Position numbers and translations under genes: made by a program. Shown piece by piece: positions 54,734-63,749 of a stretch of DNA of 64,000 nt; the stretch's first letter is position 1; each line of letters begins with the position of its first letter. The notes below the pieces were generated by a model. That model saw nothing but the letters and a program-made list of their open reading frames with translations. It was not told the origin of the DNA and did not search any database. The DNA is from Streptomonospora litoralis (GTDB lineage: Bacteria; Actinomycetota; Actinomycetes; Streptosporangiales; Streptosporangiaceae). The stretch spans positions 305,101 to 369,100 of the forward strand of contig NZ_CP036455.1 in the NCBI RefSeq assembly GCF_004323735.1, read 5' to 3'.

Positions 54734-55291
54734 CTATCGCCGGGCAACGGAGCGGCGGATCGCCGCGATCAGCTCCGGCCAGGTGGCCGCCCGCTCAGCC
54801 CACTCCGGAAGCTCGTCCGGGGCCTCGGCGTCGCCGCCTCCGCCGGTGAACAGGTAGCGGCCCGGCACCGTGCCGAGGTGGCGCAGCACGTCCAGCCGGT
54901 CGTCGACGAAGTCGGTGATCCCCAGCCGCCGGCACACCGGCGCCTTGTCGGCGCGCTCCAACACGAAGTGCAGGTTGGTCTCGGGCACTCCGGTGCGTCC
55001 GGTGAACGCGTGCAGGGACAGCCACCGGCGGGTGCGGTCGGCCGTAGCGAGCTTGGCCTTGGAGACCAGGTGGACGCGTCCCTGGAACGGGTCGGCGGCC
55101 AGTACCGCGATCGCCTCGAAGGCCCCTTCGACCGCCGGAGTGCGCATCGGCGTCTCGCCGAAGAACGAGGTGTCGTGGTCCTCGGCCACCCGGTCGATGA
55201 TCACGCCGCCGACGTCCACGCCGAGCACCGGCGGCCGGCCTGCCGCCCGAACCTCGTCGGGCCGCTCCGCCCGGCCTCCGTGCGCTGCCAC
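54734..55291 (-). CDS. HAD-like protein
   Basis: 185 residues. Motif I-like VLGVDVGGVIIDR carries the putative nucleophile Asp, with the usual second Asp replaced by Gly as in many DxGGV HAD proteins. Motif II may be VHLVSKAK (Ser), and DKAPVCRRLGITDFVDDRLDVL supplies the motif III/IV Lys and acidic residues. It is probably a small phosphatase-like enzyme; the substrate is unknown. The GTG at 55291 has GAGGAGG five bases upstream. It is on the same strand as, and 76 bases upstream of, the alpha/beta hydrolase. Confidence 0.65.
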   Translation of the reverse strand: MAAHGGRAERPDEVRAAGRPPVLGVDVGGVIIDRVAEDHDTSFFGETPMRTPAVEGAFEAIAVLAADPFQGRVHLVSKAKLATADRTRRWLSLHAFTGRTGVPETNLHFVLERADKAPVCRRLGITDFVDDRLDVLRHLGTVPGRYLFTGGGGDAEAPDELPEWAERAATWPELIAAIRRSVARR

Positions 55292-55501
55292 CCGTCCTCC
55301 TCTTCGCCCGCGTTCCCGCCGCCCCTGCCTGCGGCGGTCCGCGGCCCGGCGCAGCCGCCGGGTCTGCCGCCGACGGCACGGTCCTGTTCCGCTGTCTCCG
55401 ATGATCGCCGACGGCGGCAGGGCCGCGCCACAACGCCGCCGCGCCCCGTTCACGTCCGCGGTACCGCTCCTACCGGGCGCGGCACGGGCCGGCGTTCCCG
55501 G

Positions 55502-55996
55502 TCACGCCGGGACGTCGAGCTTCTCCTCGCTGATGACGATGCCGTCGTCGTCGCTGTAGAGCCAGGTCTCGGGGGCGAAGACCACGTTGCCGAACGCCAC
55601 GGGGGAGTCCAGCAGCCCGGCACCGGTCTTGGCGGACTTGCGCGGGTTCGACCCCAGCGCCTTGATACCGAGGTCGAGCGTCGCCAATTCGGCGACGTCG
55701 CGCACCGCCCCGTTGACCACGACGCCCGCCCAGCCGTTCTCCCGGGCCGCCTTCGCGACCAGGTCGCCCATCAGCGCCGTGCGCAGCGATCCGCCCCCGT
55801 CGACCACCAGCACCCAGCCCTCACCGGGCTGGCTGAGCTGCTCCTTGATCAGCGCGTTGTCCTCGTGGCACTTGACGGTGGCGATCGGCCCGTGGAAGGC
55901 GGTGCGCGCACCGAACTGGCGGAACTGCGTCTCGCAGCTGGCCAGCGCGTCGCCGTGCGCGTCGATCAGGTCGGCGGTGGCGAAGACCTCGGTCAT
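55502..55996 (-). CDS. RraA-like protein (RNase E activity regulator / aldolase superfamily)
   Basis: 164 residues. [17 protein letters not shown] opens the family, then [20 protein letters not shown], and [28 protein letters not shown], the RraA signature with the G..RD substrate/metal motif. Some members inhibit RNase E; others are 4-hydroxy-4-methyl-2-oxoglutarate or oxaloacetate-type aldolases/decarboxylases. Length and the [13 protein letters not shown] end fit the RraA group. Which activity applies cannot be said. The chosen ATG gives the conserved N-terminus. Confidence 0.85.
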   Translation of the reverse strand: MTEVFATADLIDAHGDALASCETQFRQFGARTAFHGPIATVKCHEDNALIKEQLSQPGEGWVLVVDGGGSLRTALMGDLVAKAARENGWAGVVVNGAVRDVAELATLDLGIKALGSNPRKSAKTGAGLLDSPVAFGNVVFAPETWLYSDDDGIVISEEKLDVPA

Positions 55997-56118
55997 CAGA
56001 CGTCCTTTGCGGTTCGAACAGCCGGTGCCGTCACAACCTACTGATGAGGCGGCCGGGGACCGAACCTGGGGCGCCTTCGGATCGGGGCGGGTGCCGCGGC
56101 GTGCCGTTCGCCGGAGCC

Positions 56119-57504
56119 TCAGGTCAGGTGGGCGCGCAGCACCGCGGACAGCGCGGTGCGCTCGACGCAGTTCTCGAAGCGGAACGACGCCGCGAGCCGC
56201 TCGGCCTCGTCGGGCCCGACTCCCGCGAAGGCGCGGCCGAAGCGCTCCGCGAGCGGTTCCGACAGCAGGGTGTGCCGGACGAGCCCGGCGACGTACTGCC
56301 TGCGGCCCCACGGGTAGGGGTCGAAGTCGGGGAACTCGCGGTCGAACACCTCGTCGACCGGGTCCAGGATCGCGCGCACGCCCGCGTCCGAGCCGCCCCA
56401 GGAGTCGGTGCCGAGCCGGTGCTTGGCCTCCAGCACATCAGAGATGCGATCCAGGTAGGGGCTGTCGGGGCGGGCGTGGACCAGCCCTTGCAGCCCGATG
56501 TCCTTGTAGGTCCACAGCGACCAGCTGGCGCCGTGCTCGCGGTAGATGTCGAGCTGGTCGGCCAGCAGTCTGAGCCGCCACTCCTCCAGCGGCCGGTCGG
56601 TGGGGTAGACGGGGCCGAACTCGCCGATCCACACCGGGGTGCCGGTGCGCCGCATGTACTCGGTGCGGCGCAGGAAGGTCTTCTCCAGCACGCCGCGGTC
56701 GACGTACTCGCCGCGGGTGACGCCCGGATAGCCCGTCCCGCTCGCGATCCCCGGCAGCGCGTAGTCGTGGGTGGAGTAGACGGTGTTGGGCAGCGGCTCG
56801 GTGAACGCGCTGAAGTCGGTGGCGTAGCGGTTGCCGTCCAGGAAGAGGATGTGCCGGTCGTCGACGGCGCGGATCGCGCGTTCCAACCGCTGGTAGAAGG
56901 GGCCGATGAGCTCGCCCGAGGGGTCGGCGGGCTCGTTCACCGGGTTGTAGCCGGCGACCTCGGGGCGGTCGCGGTAGCGGTCGGCGATCGCCTCCCACAG
57001 CCACACAGCGCGGTCCTGGAATTGGCGGTGCTGCCAGAACGCGGCGATATGGGTCGGGTTGTCGCTGTGCCAGTGCTGGTTCTGGCAGCCCGGCAGCGCG
57101 TGCAGGTCGATGATCGAGTAGATGCCGTGGCGGGCCAGTTCCGCGATGACGCGGTCGAGGTGGGCGAAGCCCTCCTCCCGGAGCCGGAACGGGGCCAGGT
57201 CGTCCTCGAAGTGCCGGTAGTTCACCGGGATGCGCACCGAGTCGAATCCGAGCGAGGCCAGGTGGGCGGCGTCCGCCTCGGCGAAGAACCCGCTCAGGAA
57301 CGTGTCGAAGAAGCGCGCGTAGCCCTCCTCGCCGAGCGCTCGGCGCAGGGCGTCACGGTGCTGCTGCTCCGTACCGGGATAACCGGTGATGAAGTTCTCC
57401 ATGTTGAGCCAGCCGCCGATGCCGACGCCGTGCAGAGTCACCGTCGACCCGCCTTCGTCGACGAGACGCGGTCCGTCGACCCGCAACCAGGGCAGCTCCG
57501 CCAT
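56119..57504 (-). CDS. Intracellular GH5-like glycoside hydrolase
   Basis: 461 residues without a signal peptide. GH5 clan A landmarks: [15 protein letters not shown] near the start, [22 protein letters not shown], the acid Glu191 in NPVNEP, and the nucleophile Glu295 in VWIGEFGP. The N-terminus resembles the exo-1,3-glucanase-like branch of GH5, but the subfamily and substrate are uncertain. It probably trims imported oligosaccharides in the cytoplasm. The start codon is only 17 bases from a perfect LacI-type palindrome, and the LacI gene is divergent, so repression until the sugar arrives is expected. Confidence 0.85.
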   Translation of the reverse strand: MAELPWLRVDGPRLVDEGGSTVTLHGVGIGGWLNMENFITGYPGTEQQHRDALRRALGEEGYARFFDTFLSGFFAEADAAHLASLGFDSVRIPVNYRHFEDDLAPFRLREEGFAHLDRVIAELARHGIYSIIDLHALPGCQNQHWHSDNPTHIAAFWQHRQFQDRAVWLWEAIADRYRDRPEVAGYNPVNEPADPSGELIGPFYQRLERAIRAVDDRHILFLDGNRYATDFSAFTEPLPNTVYSTHDYALPGIASGTGYPGVTRGEYVDRGVLEKTFLRRTEYMRRTGTPVWIGEFGPVYPTDRPLEEWRLRLLADQLDIYREHGASWSLWTYKDIGLQGLVHARPDSPYLDRISDVLEAKHRLGTDSWGGSDAGVRAILDPVDEVFDREFPDFDPYPWGRRQYVAGLVRHTLLSEPLAERFGRAFAGVGPDEAERLAASFRFENCVERTALSAVLRAHLT

Positions 57505-57520
57505 GCCGTCCTCCCCTTCT

Positions 57521-57532
57521 GTAACCGGTTAC
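57521..57532. promoter_or_regulatory. LacI-family operator upstream of the GH5 gene
   Basis: GTAACCGGTTAC is a perfect 12-bp palindrome with the central CG typical of LacI-family sites. It sits between the divergent GH5 and lacI-type genes, just upstream of the GH5 ribosome-binding site. Confidence 0.7.
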
Positions 57533-57630
57533 CCTAACTTAGGCCGAACTGCGGCCTGCCGTCCACGGTCGGGTGGGGAGGACGCGGTGCGGAGTCGGCG
57601 GAAGAGGACTGGTCCCGGAGGTGGCACGCA

Positions 57631-58659
57631 GTGCCTGTGACGATGCGCGATGTGGCCCGGCGTGCCGGGGTCTCGGTCAAGACCGTGTCCAACGTGGTCA
57701 ACGAGTTTCCGCATGTCAGCCCGGCAACGAGGGATCGGGTGCTCGCCGCGATCTCCGATCTCGGCTACCAGATGAACTTCTCGGCGCGGAATCTGAGCCT
57801 GGGCCGCACCGGGATGATCACGCTCGCGGTACCGGAGATGCGCCTGCCCTACTTCGCCGAGCTGGCCGACGAGGTGATCGTGGCGGCGGCCGAACGCGGC
57901 TACACCGTGCTGGTCGAGCGGACCGGGGGTGTCCGCGACCGGGAGTTGGAGGCGCTGACCAGCGACCGCCGCCGGATGACCGACGGGCTGATCTTCTCGC
58001 CGCTGGGCCTGCGCCCCGCCGACGCGCACCGGCTGGAGGTGGACTATCCGCTGGTCCTGCTCGGCGAGCGCGCGCTGCACGGCAGTGTGCACCACGTGGC
58101 GATGGGCAACGTCGCCGGCGCGCGGGCGGCCACCGAGCACCTGCTTCAGCGGGGGCGGCGGCGCATCGCGGTCATCGGCTCCTACGACGAACGCGGCGCC
58201 GGAGCGGGTTCGCTGCGCACGCAGGGATTCACGGGGGCGCTCGCCGACGCCGGGATCGAGCACGACCCGCGGCGCACGGGCGAGGCGCTGGAGTGGACGC
58301 GCACCACGGGGGCCGAGGCCATGCGCAGGGTGCTCGACAGCGGCGTCGAGGTGGACGCCGTCTACGGGCTGAACGACGTTCTGGCGCTCGGTGCGATGCG
58401 CGTGCTGTTCGAGCGCGGCCTGCGGGTGCCCGAGGACGTCGCCGTGGCCGGCTTCGACGACATCGAGGACGGGCGCTTCTCCGCCCCGAGTCTGACGACC
58501 GTGCAGCCCGGCCGGGACGAGATCGCGCGCACCGCCGTCTGGCTGCTGGTGGACCGCATAACCCGCGGCCTGAGCGCGGGTTCCAACGGGCGTGAGCTGG
58601 TCGTTGCGCCCGAGCTCATGGTGCGCGAGTCCACCGGCGGCGAGACGCTCCCGGCCTGA
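57631..58659 (+). CDS. LacI-family transcriptional regulator
   Basis: 342 residues. HTH MRDVARRAGVSVKTVSNVVN with hinge helix SARNLSLGRTG, then the periplasmic-binding-protein-like effector domain (TLAVPEMRLPYFAELADEVI-like, GLIFSPLG, RIAVIGS, VYGLNDVLALGAMRVL, VAVAGFDDIEDGRFSAPSLTTV). It most likely represses the flanking GH5 gene and the transporter operon by binding the two ACCGGT-centred palindromes at 57521 and 58718. GGAGGTG precedes the GTG start. The effector is probably an oligosaccharide or a product of it. Confidence 0.9.
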   Translation: MPVTMRDVARRAGVSVKTVSNVVNEFPHVSPATRDRVLAAISDLGYQMNFSARNLSLGRTGMITLAVPEMRLPYFAELADEVIVAAAERGYTVLVERTGGVRDRELEALTSDRRRMTDGLIFSPLGLRPADAHRLEVDYPLVLLGERALHGSVHHVAMGNVAGARAATEHLLQRGRRRIAVIGSYDERGAGAGSLRTQGFTGALADAGIEHDPRRTGEALEWTRTTGAEAMRRVLDSGVEVDAVYGLNDVLALGAMRVLFERGLRVPEDVAVAGFDDIEDGRFSAPSLTTVQPGRDEIARTAVWLLVDRITRGLSAGSNGRELVVAPELMVRESTGGETLPA

Positions 58660-58717
58660 GTCCGTCGCAGCGGACCGTTCCTGCGGGTATTGACCGCAGG
58701 CTGACTCCGTGCTCCAA

Positions 58718-58733
58718 TTTCTACCGGTGTAAA
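58718..58733 (+). promoter_or_regulatory. Probable LacI-family operator of the sugar-transport operon
   Basis: TTTCTACCGGTGTAAA is centred on ACCGGT, as is the site at 57521; the arms mismatch at one position pair on each side. It lies 103-118 bases before the binding-protein start. TTGACC (58690-58695) could be a -35 element. Confidence 0.5.
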
Positions 58734-58835
58734 TGTGTGTTGCACGCCACACCGCCTGCGCAAGCGAGGTGGAGGGGCGGGCGGCGCGCACGGCACTCTC
58801 GGCGACCGCACCGGCCTGACGAGGGAGTACAGCTC

Positions 58836-60155
58836 ATGCGGCAACTACCAGCCACCGGTAGGCGGATTTACCGCCACCGGACGACCTTTCGCCTGGCGGC
58901 GGCCCTGGCGGGCACCGCCATGCTCGCCACAGCCTGCGGGGGCGGCTCGGCAGACGACGGCCCGGTGACCATCCGGTTCTCCTGGTGGGGCAACGAGGAG
59001 CGCGCGAGGATCACCAACCAGGCGGTCGACGCCTTCGAGGAGGCCAACCCCGGAATCCGGGTCGAAACGGAGTCGATCGACTTCGAGTCCTATTTCGACC
59101 GCCTGTCCACCTCCGTCGCGGCCGGAGACGAGCCCGACGTGATCACCATGGGGGGCGCCTACCCCCGCGAGTACGCCGAGCGGGACGTGCTGCTGGACCT
59201 CTCCGAGGTCTCCGAGCAGCTGGACCTGGGCGCACTCGACGAGCAAGCGCTCTCCAACGGCGAGTTCGACGGCAGCAGCTACGGCGTGCCCACCGGCGTG
59301 AACACCTTCGCCGTGATCGCCAACCCGGCCGTCTTCGAGGAGGCCGGGGTCGAACTCCCCGATGACGACGCGTGGAGCTGGGCGGACTACGCCGACATCG
59401 CCGAGGAGATCTCCTCGGCCACCTCCGGCGACACCTACGGCTCCGAGGACCCCACCCAGCCCGACACGCTGGACCTCTACGCCAACCAGCGGACCGGCCT
59501 GGGCCTGTACTCGCCCGAGGGCGGGGTCGCCGTCGAGCAGGGCACCGTCACGCAGTGGTTCGAACTGACCACCGGAATGGCCGACGCCGGCGCGACCCCC
59601 TCCGCGAGCATGACCGCCGAACTGGCCGCCCAGGCGGCACCCGAGCAGACGCTGCTCGGCCAGGGCAGGGCGGGCATGAAGCTCGCCTGGTCCAACCAGC
59701 TCGCCGCGTTCCGAGAGGGCTCCGGCGACGACCTCGTCCTGCTCCGCGCCCCCGGCGAAACCACCGCCCAGGGCACCGGCATGTGGCTGCAGGCGTCGCA
59801 GCTGTACACGATCAGCCGCCGCAGCGAACACCCCGAGGCGGCGGCCAAGCTCGTCGACTTCCTCGTCAACGACCCGGCGGCGGCCGAGTTCATCAAGTCC
59901 GACCGGGGAATCCCGGCCAATCCCGAGATCCGTGCGCACCTGGAAGGCGACCTGACCGACAGCCAGAAGGTCGAGTTCGCGTTCGTGGACCGGATGAGCG
60001 GGCTCGTCGACGGCGACTTCGTCATCGGTCCGACGGGCTCCACCGAGTCGGTCGACCTGCTGCAGAGGACCAACGAGTCGGTGCTCTTCGGGCGGCAGAG
60101 CCCGGCCGAAGGCGCGGAGCAGTTCGTCACGGGACTCACCGATGCCGTCTCCTGA
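58836..60155 (+). CDS. Sugar ABC transporter substrate-binding lipoprotein
   Basis: 439 residues. Signal LAAALAGTAMLATACGGG with the lipobox Cys, then the SBP family 1 pattern: VTIRFSWWGNEERARITNQAVDAFEEANPGI in pieces, SVAAGDEPDVITMGG, YGVPTGVNTFAVIANPAVFEEAGVEL. It captures an oligosaccharide for import. GAGGGAG precedes the ATG by about nine bases. The stop overlaps the next gene by 14 bases. The permease genes are not adjacent but follow two enzyme genes, the first of them partly in the window (63733). Confidence 0.92.
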   Translation: MRQLPATGRRIYRHRTTFRLAAALAGTAMLATACGGGSADDGPVTIRFSWWGNEERARITNQAVDAFEEANPGIRVETESIDFESYFDRLSTSVAAGDEPDVITMGGAYPREYAERDVLLDLSEVSEQLDLGALDEQALSNGEFDGSSYGVPTGVNTFAVIANPAVFEEAGVELPDDDAWSWADYADIAEEISSATSGDTYGSEDPTQPDTLDLYANQRTGLGLYSPEGGVAVEQGTVTQWFELTTGMADAGATPSASMTAELAAQAAPEQTLLGQGRAGMKLAWSNQLAAFREGSGDDLVLLRAPGETTAQGTGMWLQASQLYTISRRSEHPEAAAKLVDFLVNDPAAAEFIKSDRGIPANPEIRAHLEGDLTDSQKVEFAFVDRMSGLVDGDFVIGPTGSTESVDLLQRTNESVLFGRQSPAEGAEQFVTGLTDAVS

Positions 60156-62289
60156 CGCGGCAGCGCATCCGGCCGGCGGGAGCGCCCCCGGCGTCTCCGC
60201 CGGCCGGATCGACCGCAGATCGCTCGTCGAGCGCCACCGGGTCGAGGCGGCCGGAATCGACCCGGGCTCGGCGCTGTCGGTGGGCAACGGCGAACTGTGC
60301 CTGACGGTGGACGCGACCGGACTGCAGACGTTCCCCGAGCACTACCCCGTGGCCGACCCGGCGAGTACGGCTCCCGGGACGCTGCTGGGCACGCAGTCCC
60401 AGTGGGGATGGCACAGCACGCCCCGCCCCGACAGCGCCGACCTCGCCCGCGCGGTGCGGCCCTACCGCACCGCGCGGGGCGACGTGGGCTACGTCGACGC
60501 CCCGCCGATGGACGGTTCCGACGACTCCGCCCTCGACGAGGGGAGCCGGTGGCTGCGGGCCAACCCGCACCGGCTGGACCTGGCCCGCATCGGCCTGGTG
60601 CTGCCCGCGGCCCGCGGCCACCGCGCGCCGCGGGCCGGCGAGCTGGGGCGGTGCCACCAGGTCCTGGACCTGTGGACCGGGGTGATCCGCAGCGAGTTCG
60701 CCCTCGGGGACCGGTCGCTGCGGGTCCACACGGCCTGCCATCCCGGCGAGGACACCGTCGCGTTCCGCATCGAGCGGACCTCGGGCGAGCCCGGATCCGG
60801 AGTCCGGATCGCCTTCCCCTACGGCTCGCAGTCGTGGAGCGGCGCAGCCGACTGGTCCAGCCCCGGCGCCCACGCCGACGACGTCGAGCGGCGGCCCGAC
60901 GGCGTCCTCGTGCGGCGGCGCTTCGACGGAGCGCCCGACCCCCTCTACCGCGTGCGGGTGCGGGTCTCGCCGCAGGCCGCCGTCGCCCGCTCGGGCGAGC
61001 ACGAGCTCGTCGTCACCACCGACGCGGAGGTGCTCGACGTAGCGGTGACCTTCGCCGAGGGCGCGGGCGCCGATCCGGCGGGATCGGCGGCGGATGCGGT
61101 GTTCGCGGCCAGCCGGGAGCACTGGCCCCGGTTCTGGGAGCGCGGGGCGGCGCTCGACCTCGCCGGCAGCACCGACCCGCGCGCGGCCGAACTGGAACGC
61201 CGGGCGGTGCTGTCGCAGTACCTCACCGCGATCCAGTGCGCGGGCTCCCTGCCGCCGCAGGAGACCGGACTCACCTGCAACAGCTGGCGCGGCCGGTTCC
61301 ACCTGGAGATGCACTGGTGGCACGCGGCACACTTCCCCTTGTGGGGGAGGCCGGAGCTGCTGCTGCGGAGCATGGGTTTCTACCGGCGGATCCTGCCCCG
61401 AGCCCGGCACACGGCCGCGGTGCAGGGGTACAGCGGCGCCCGTTGGCCCAAGCAGGTGGGGCCCGAGGGCAGGGAGAGCCCGAGCGCGATCGGACCGTTC
61501 CTCCTCTGGCAGCAGCCGCACGTCATCCACCTCGCCGAACTGCTGCGCCGAGCCGGCGCGGAGCCGGGTGAGTTCGCCGAGCTCGTCGAGCAGACGGCGC
61601 ACTTCATGGCCGACTTCGCGGAGCCGACCGCCGAGGGCTTCTCCCTCGGCCCGCCGCTGGTCCCGGCACAGGAGTCCTACGCCGACCTCCGCGACCGGGC
61701 GCACGACCCGCCGTTCGAGCTGGCCTATTGGGCGTGGGCGCTGGGCGTCGCCCAGACATGGCGGACACGTTCCGGGGCGGCGCGCGAACCGCACTGGGAC
61801 GAGGTGCGCACCGGGATGCGCCGCCCGCTGGTGCGCGACGGCCGCTACGCCGCGATCCCCGTCGAGCCGTTCACGGTGCGCACCGACCACCCGTCCATGG
61901 TCTACGCGCTCGGACCGGTGCCCGCCGGCGACGTCGCCGACCCCGAGGTGGTCCGGGCAACCCTGCACGACGTGCTCGCCGACTGGGACTGGGAGAGCGC
62001 GTGGGGCTGGGACTTCCCGGCTCTGGCCATGGCGGCGGCCCGGTTGGGCGAACCGGACACGGCGGTCGACGTGCTGCTGCTCGACACCCCGAAGAACCGC
62101 CACCTGCCCAACGGCCACAACCGCCAGCACGCCGCCCTCCCGCTCTACCTGCCCGGCAACGGCGGCCTGCTGGCCGCGCTGGCGCTGATGGCCGGGGGGT
62201 TCGACGGCGACGGCGGGGCGGCGTCACCCGGGTTCCCCCGCGACGGGGCCTGGACGGTGCGGCACGAGGGCTTCGTGCGCTCGCCGTGA
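60142..62289 (+). CDS. Putative six-hairpin glycoside hydrolase
   Basis: 715 residues, no signal peptide. The first 230 residues look like a beta-sandwich (SVGNGELCLTVDATGLQTFPEHY), and the rest like an (alpha/alpha)6 barrel rich in Trp and aromatic residues: GLTCNSWRGRFHLEMHWWHAAHFPLW, RHTAAVQGYSGARWPKQVG, LLWQQPHVIHLAELL. This two-domain design is that of GH65/GH95-type enzymes. Glu389 in LEMHWWH is a candidate acid. The substrate is unknown; the cytosolic location and the ABC operon suggest an imported oligosaccharide. The ATG overlaps the binding-protein gene by 14 bases, so translation is coupled. Confidence 0.65.
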   Translation: MPSPDAAAHPAGGSAPGVSAGRIDRRSLVERHRVEAAGIDPGSALSVGNGELCLTVDATGLQTFPEHYPVADPASTAPGTLLGTQSQWGWHSTPRPDSADLARAVRPYRTARGDVGYVDAPPMDGSDDSALDEGSRWLRANPHRLDLARIGLVLPAARGHRAPRAGELGRCHQVLDLWTGVIRSEFALGDRSLRVHTACHPGEDTVAFRIERTSGEPGSGVRIAFPYGSQSWSGAADWSSPGAHADDVERRPDGVLVRRRFDGAPDPLYRVRVRVSPQAAVARSGEHELVVTTDAEVLDVAVTFAEGAGADPAGSAADAVFAASREHWPRFWERGAALDLAGSTDPRAAELERRAVLSQYLTAIQCAGSLPPQETGLTCNSWRGRFHLEMHWWHAAHFPLWGRPELLLRSMGFYRRILPRARHTAAVQGYSGARWPKQVGPEGRESPSAIGPFLLWQQPHVIHLAELLRRAGAEPGEFAELVEQTAHFMADFAEPTAEGFSLGPPLVPAQESYADLRDRAHDPPFELAYWAWALGVAQTWRTRSGAAREPHWDEVRTGMRRPLVRDGRYAAIPVEPFTVRTDHPSMVYALGPVPAGDVADPEVVRATLHDVLADWDWESAWGWDFPALAMAAARLGEPDTAVDVLLLDTPKNRHLPNGHNRQHAALPLYLPGNGGLLAALALMAGGFDGDGGAASPGFPRDGAWTVRHEGFVRSP

Positions 62290-62351
62290 CGCCGGACCGC
62301 GCGGCGCGAGTGGACCCGCAGAGGACGACACCCGATGAGCCTAGGAGAGGT

Positions 62352-63749
62352 ATGACCGAGAACCGGCGGTACGCAGTGGTCGGCACGGGGGCGCGTGCGC
62401 AGTTCTTCATCGCCGCACTGGCAGGTGAGTACGCGGACGTCGCCGAACTGGCCGCCTGGTGCGAACCCAACCCGGCCCGGATGGACCACGCGGACAGCCT
62501 CGTGGCCGCGCACCGGCCCGGCGCGCGGCCGCCCGCGCGCTACGGCCCCGACGACCTTGAACGCATGATCGCCGACGAGCGGGTGGACACCGTCGTGGTG
62601 ACCAGCCCCGACTGGACCCACGCCGACATGGTCGCGCGGGCCATGCGGGCCGGAGCCGACGTCGTGCTGGAGAAACCGCTGACCACCTCGGTCGCCGGGT
62701 GCCGGACCATCTCCGCGGCCGCCGCCGAGTCCGGCCGGTCGCTGGTGCTGACGTTCAACTACCGTTACTCGCCGCGCAACGCGGCGCTCAAGGAGGTGCT
62801 GGCGTCCGGCGCGATCGGCGAAATCACCTCCGTGCATTTCGAATGGGCGCTGGACACGATGCACGGCGCCGACTACTTCCGCCGCTGGCACCGGGACAAG
62901 GGCCGCTCGGCCGGACTGGCCGTGCACAAGGCCAGCCACCACTTCGACCTGGTGAACTGGTGGCTCGCGGACACCCCCGGCTGGGTGTTCGCCTCCGGTG
63001 GCCTGCGCTTCTACGGCGACGAGAACGCCCGCGCCCGCGGGCTGGGCGAGCGTCCCGAGCGCGGAACGGTCGACCCGCCCAGCACCGATCCCTTCGCGCT
63101 CGACCTGCGCGACGACGCGGTGCTGCGCTCGCTCTACTGGGACGCCGAGGCCAACGACGGCTACCTGCGCGACCGCGACGTCTTCTCCTCGGGCATCACC
63201 ATCGAGGACAACGTCGCCGCCCTCGTCGGCTACGGCGGCGGCGCCGTACTGACCTACTCGCTCAACGCGCACAGCCCCTGGGAGGGCTACCGCGTGGCGG
63301 TGAACGGCACCGCCGGGCGGGCCGAGCTCGACGTCGTCGAACGCAGCGCCGTGCTGCCCGGACCGGACGGCAGGTTCGTACTGGACGCCAGTTCCGTCGC
63401 CGACACGGCCGACAGCGACGGCCGCCGCCGGGGTTCGCGGCTGACCGTGCAGCGGCACTGGGAGCGGGCCCGGCCGGTGCCGATCGAAGAGGACGATGCC
63501 GGCGGCCACGGCGGCGGCGACGCCCTGCTGCTGCAGGACGTGTTCGGCACCCCTGCGCCGGATCCGCTGGGCAGGCGGGCCGAGTACCGTGACGGCCTCG
63601 CCTCGGTCGCCGTGGGCCTGGCCGCCAACGCGTCGATGGACTCCGGACTGCCCGTGCGCATCGCCGAACTGGGCCTGCCCCCGCTGTCGGCGGCCTCGGC
63701 GGCCACGGACACGCCACGGGAGGGGATGCACCATGTCGGCGATCGGTGA
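62352..63749 (+). CDS. Gfo/Idh/MocA-family oxidoreductase
   Basis: 465 residues. N-terminal Rossmann motif YAVVGTGARAQFFIAAL, then VVVTSPDWTHADMVARAM and the EKPLTTS segment with the catalytic-site Lys. LVLTFNYRYSPRNAALKEVL and LAVHKASHHFDLVNWWL supply the C-terminal His region. Such NAD(P)-dependent enzymes oxidise sugars, inositols or sugar derivatives, and some act as glycosidases. Here it sits inside the sugar-transport operon and probably modifies the imported product. The protein is longer than the usual 330-400 because of inserts around 215-260. AGGAGAGG precedes the ATG; the stop overlaps the permease gene by 17 bases. Confidence 0.85.
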   Translation: MTENRRYAVVGTGARAQFFIAALAGEYADVAELAAWCEPNPARMDHADSLVAAHRPGARPPARYGPDDLERMIADERVDTVVVTSPDWTHADMVARAMRAGADVVLEKPLTTSVAGCRTISAAAAESGRSLVLTFNYRYSPRNAALKEVLASGAIGEITSVHFEWALDTMHGADYFRRWHRDKGRSAGLAVHKASHHFDLVNWWLADTPGWVFASGGLRFYGDENARARGLGERPERGTVDPPSTDPFALDLRDDAVLRSLYWDAEANDGYLRDRDVFSSGITIEDNVAALVGYGGGAVLTYSLNAHSPWEGYRVAVNGTAGRAELDVVERSAVLPGPDGRFVLDASSVADTADSDGRRRGSRLTVQRHWERARPVPIEEDDAGGHGGGDALLLQDVFGTPAPDPLGRRAEYRDGLASVAVGLAANASMDSGLPVRIAELGLPPLSAASAATDTPREGMHHVGDR

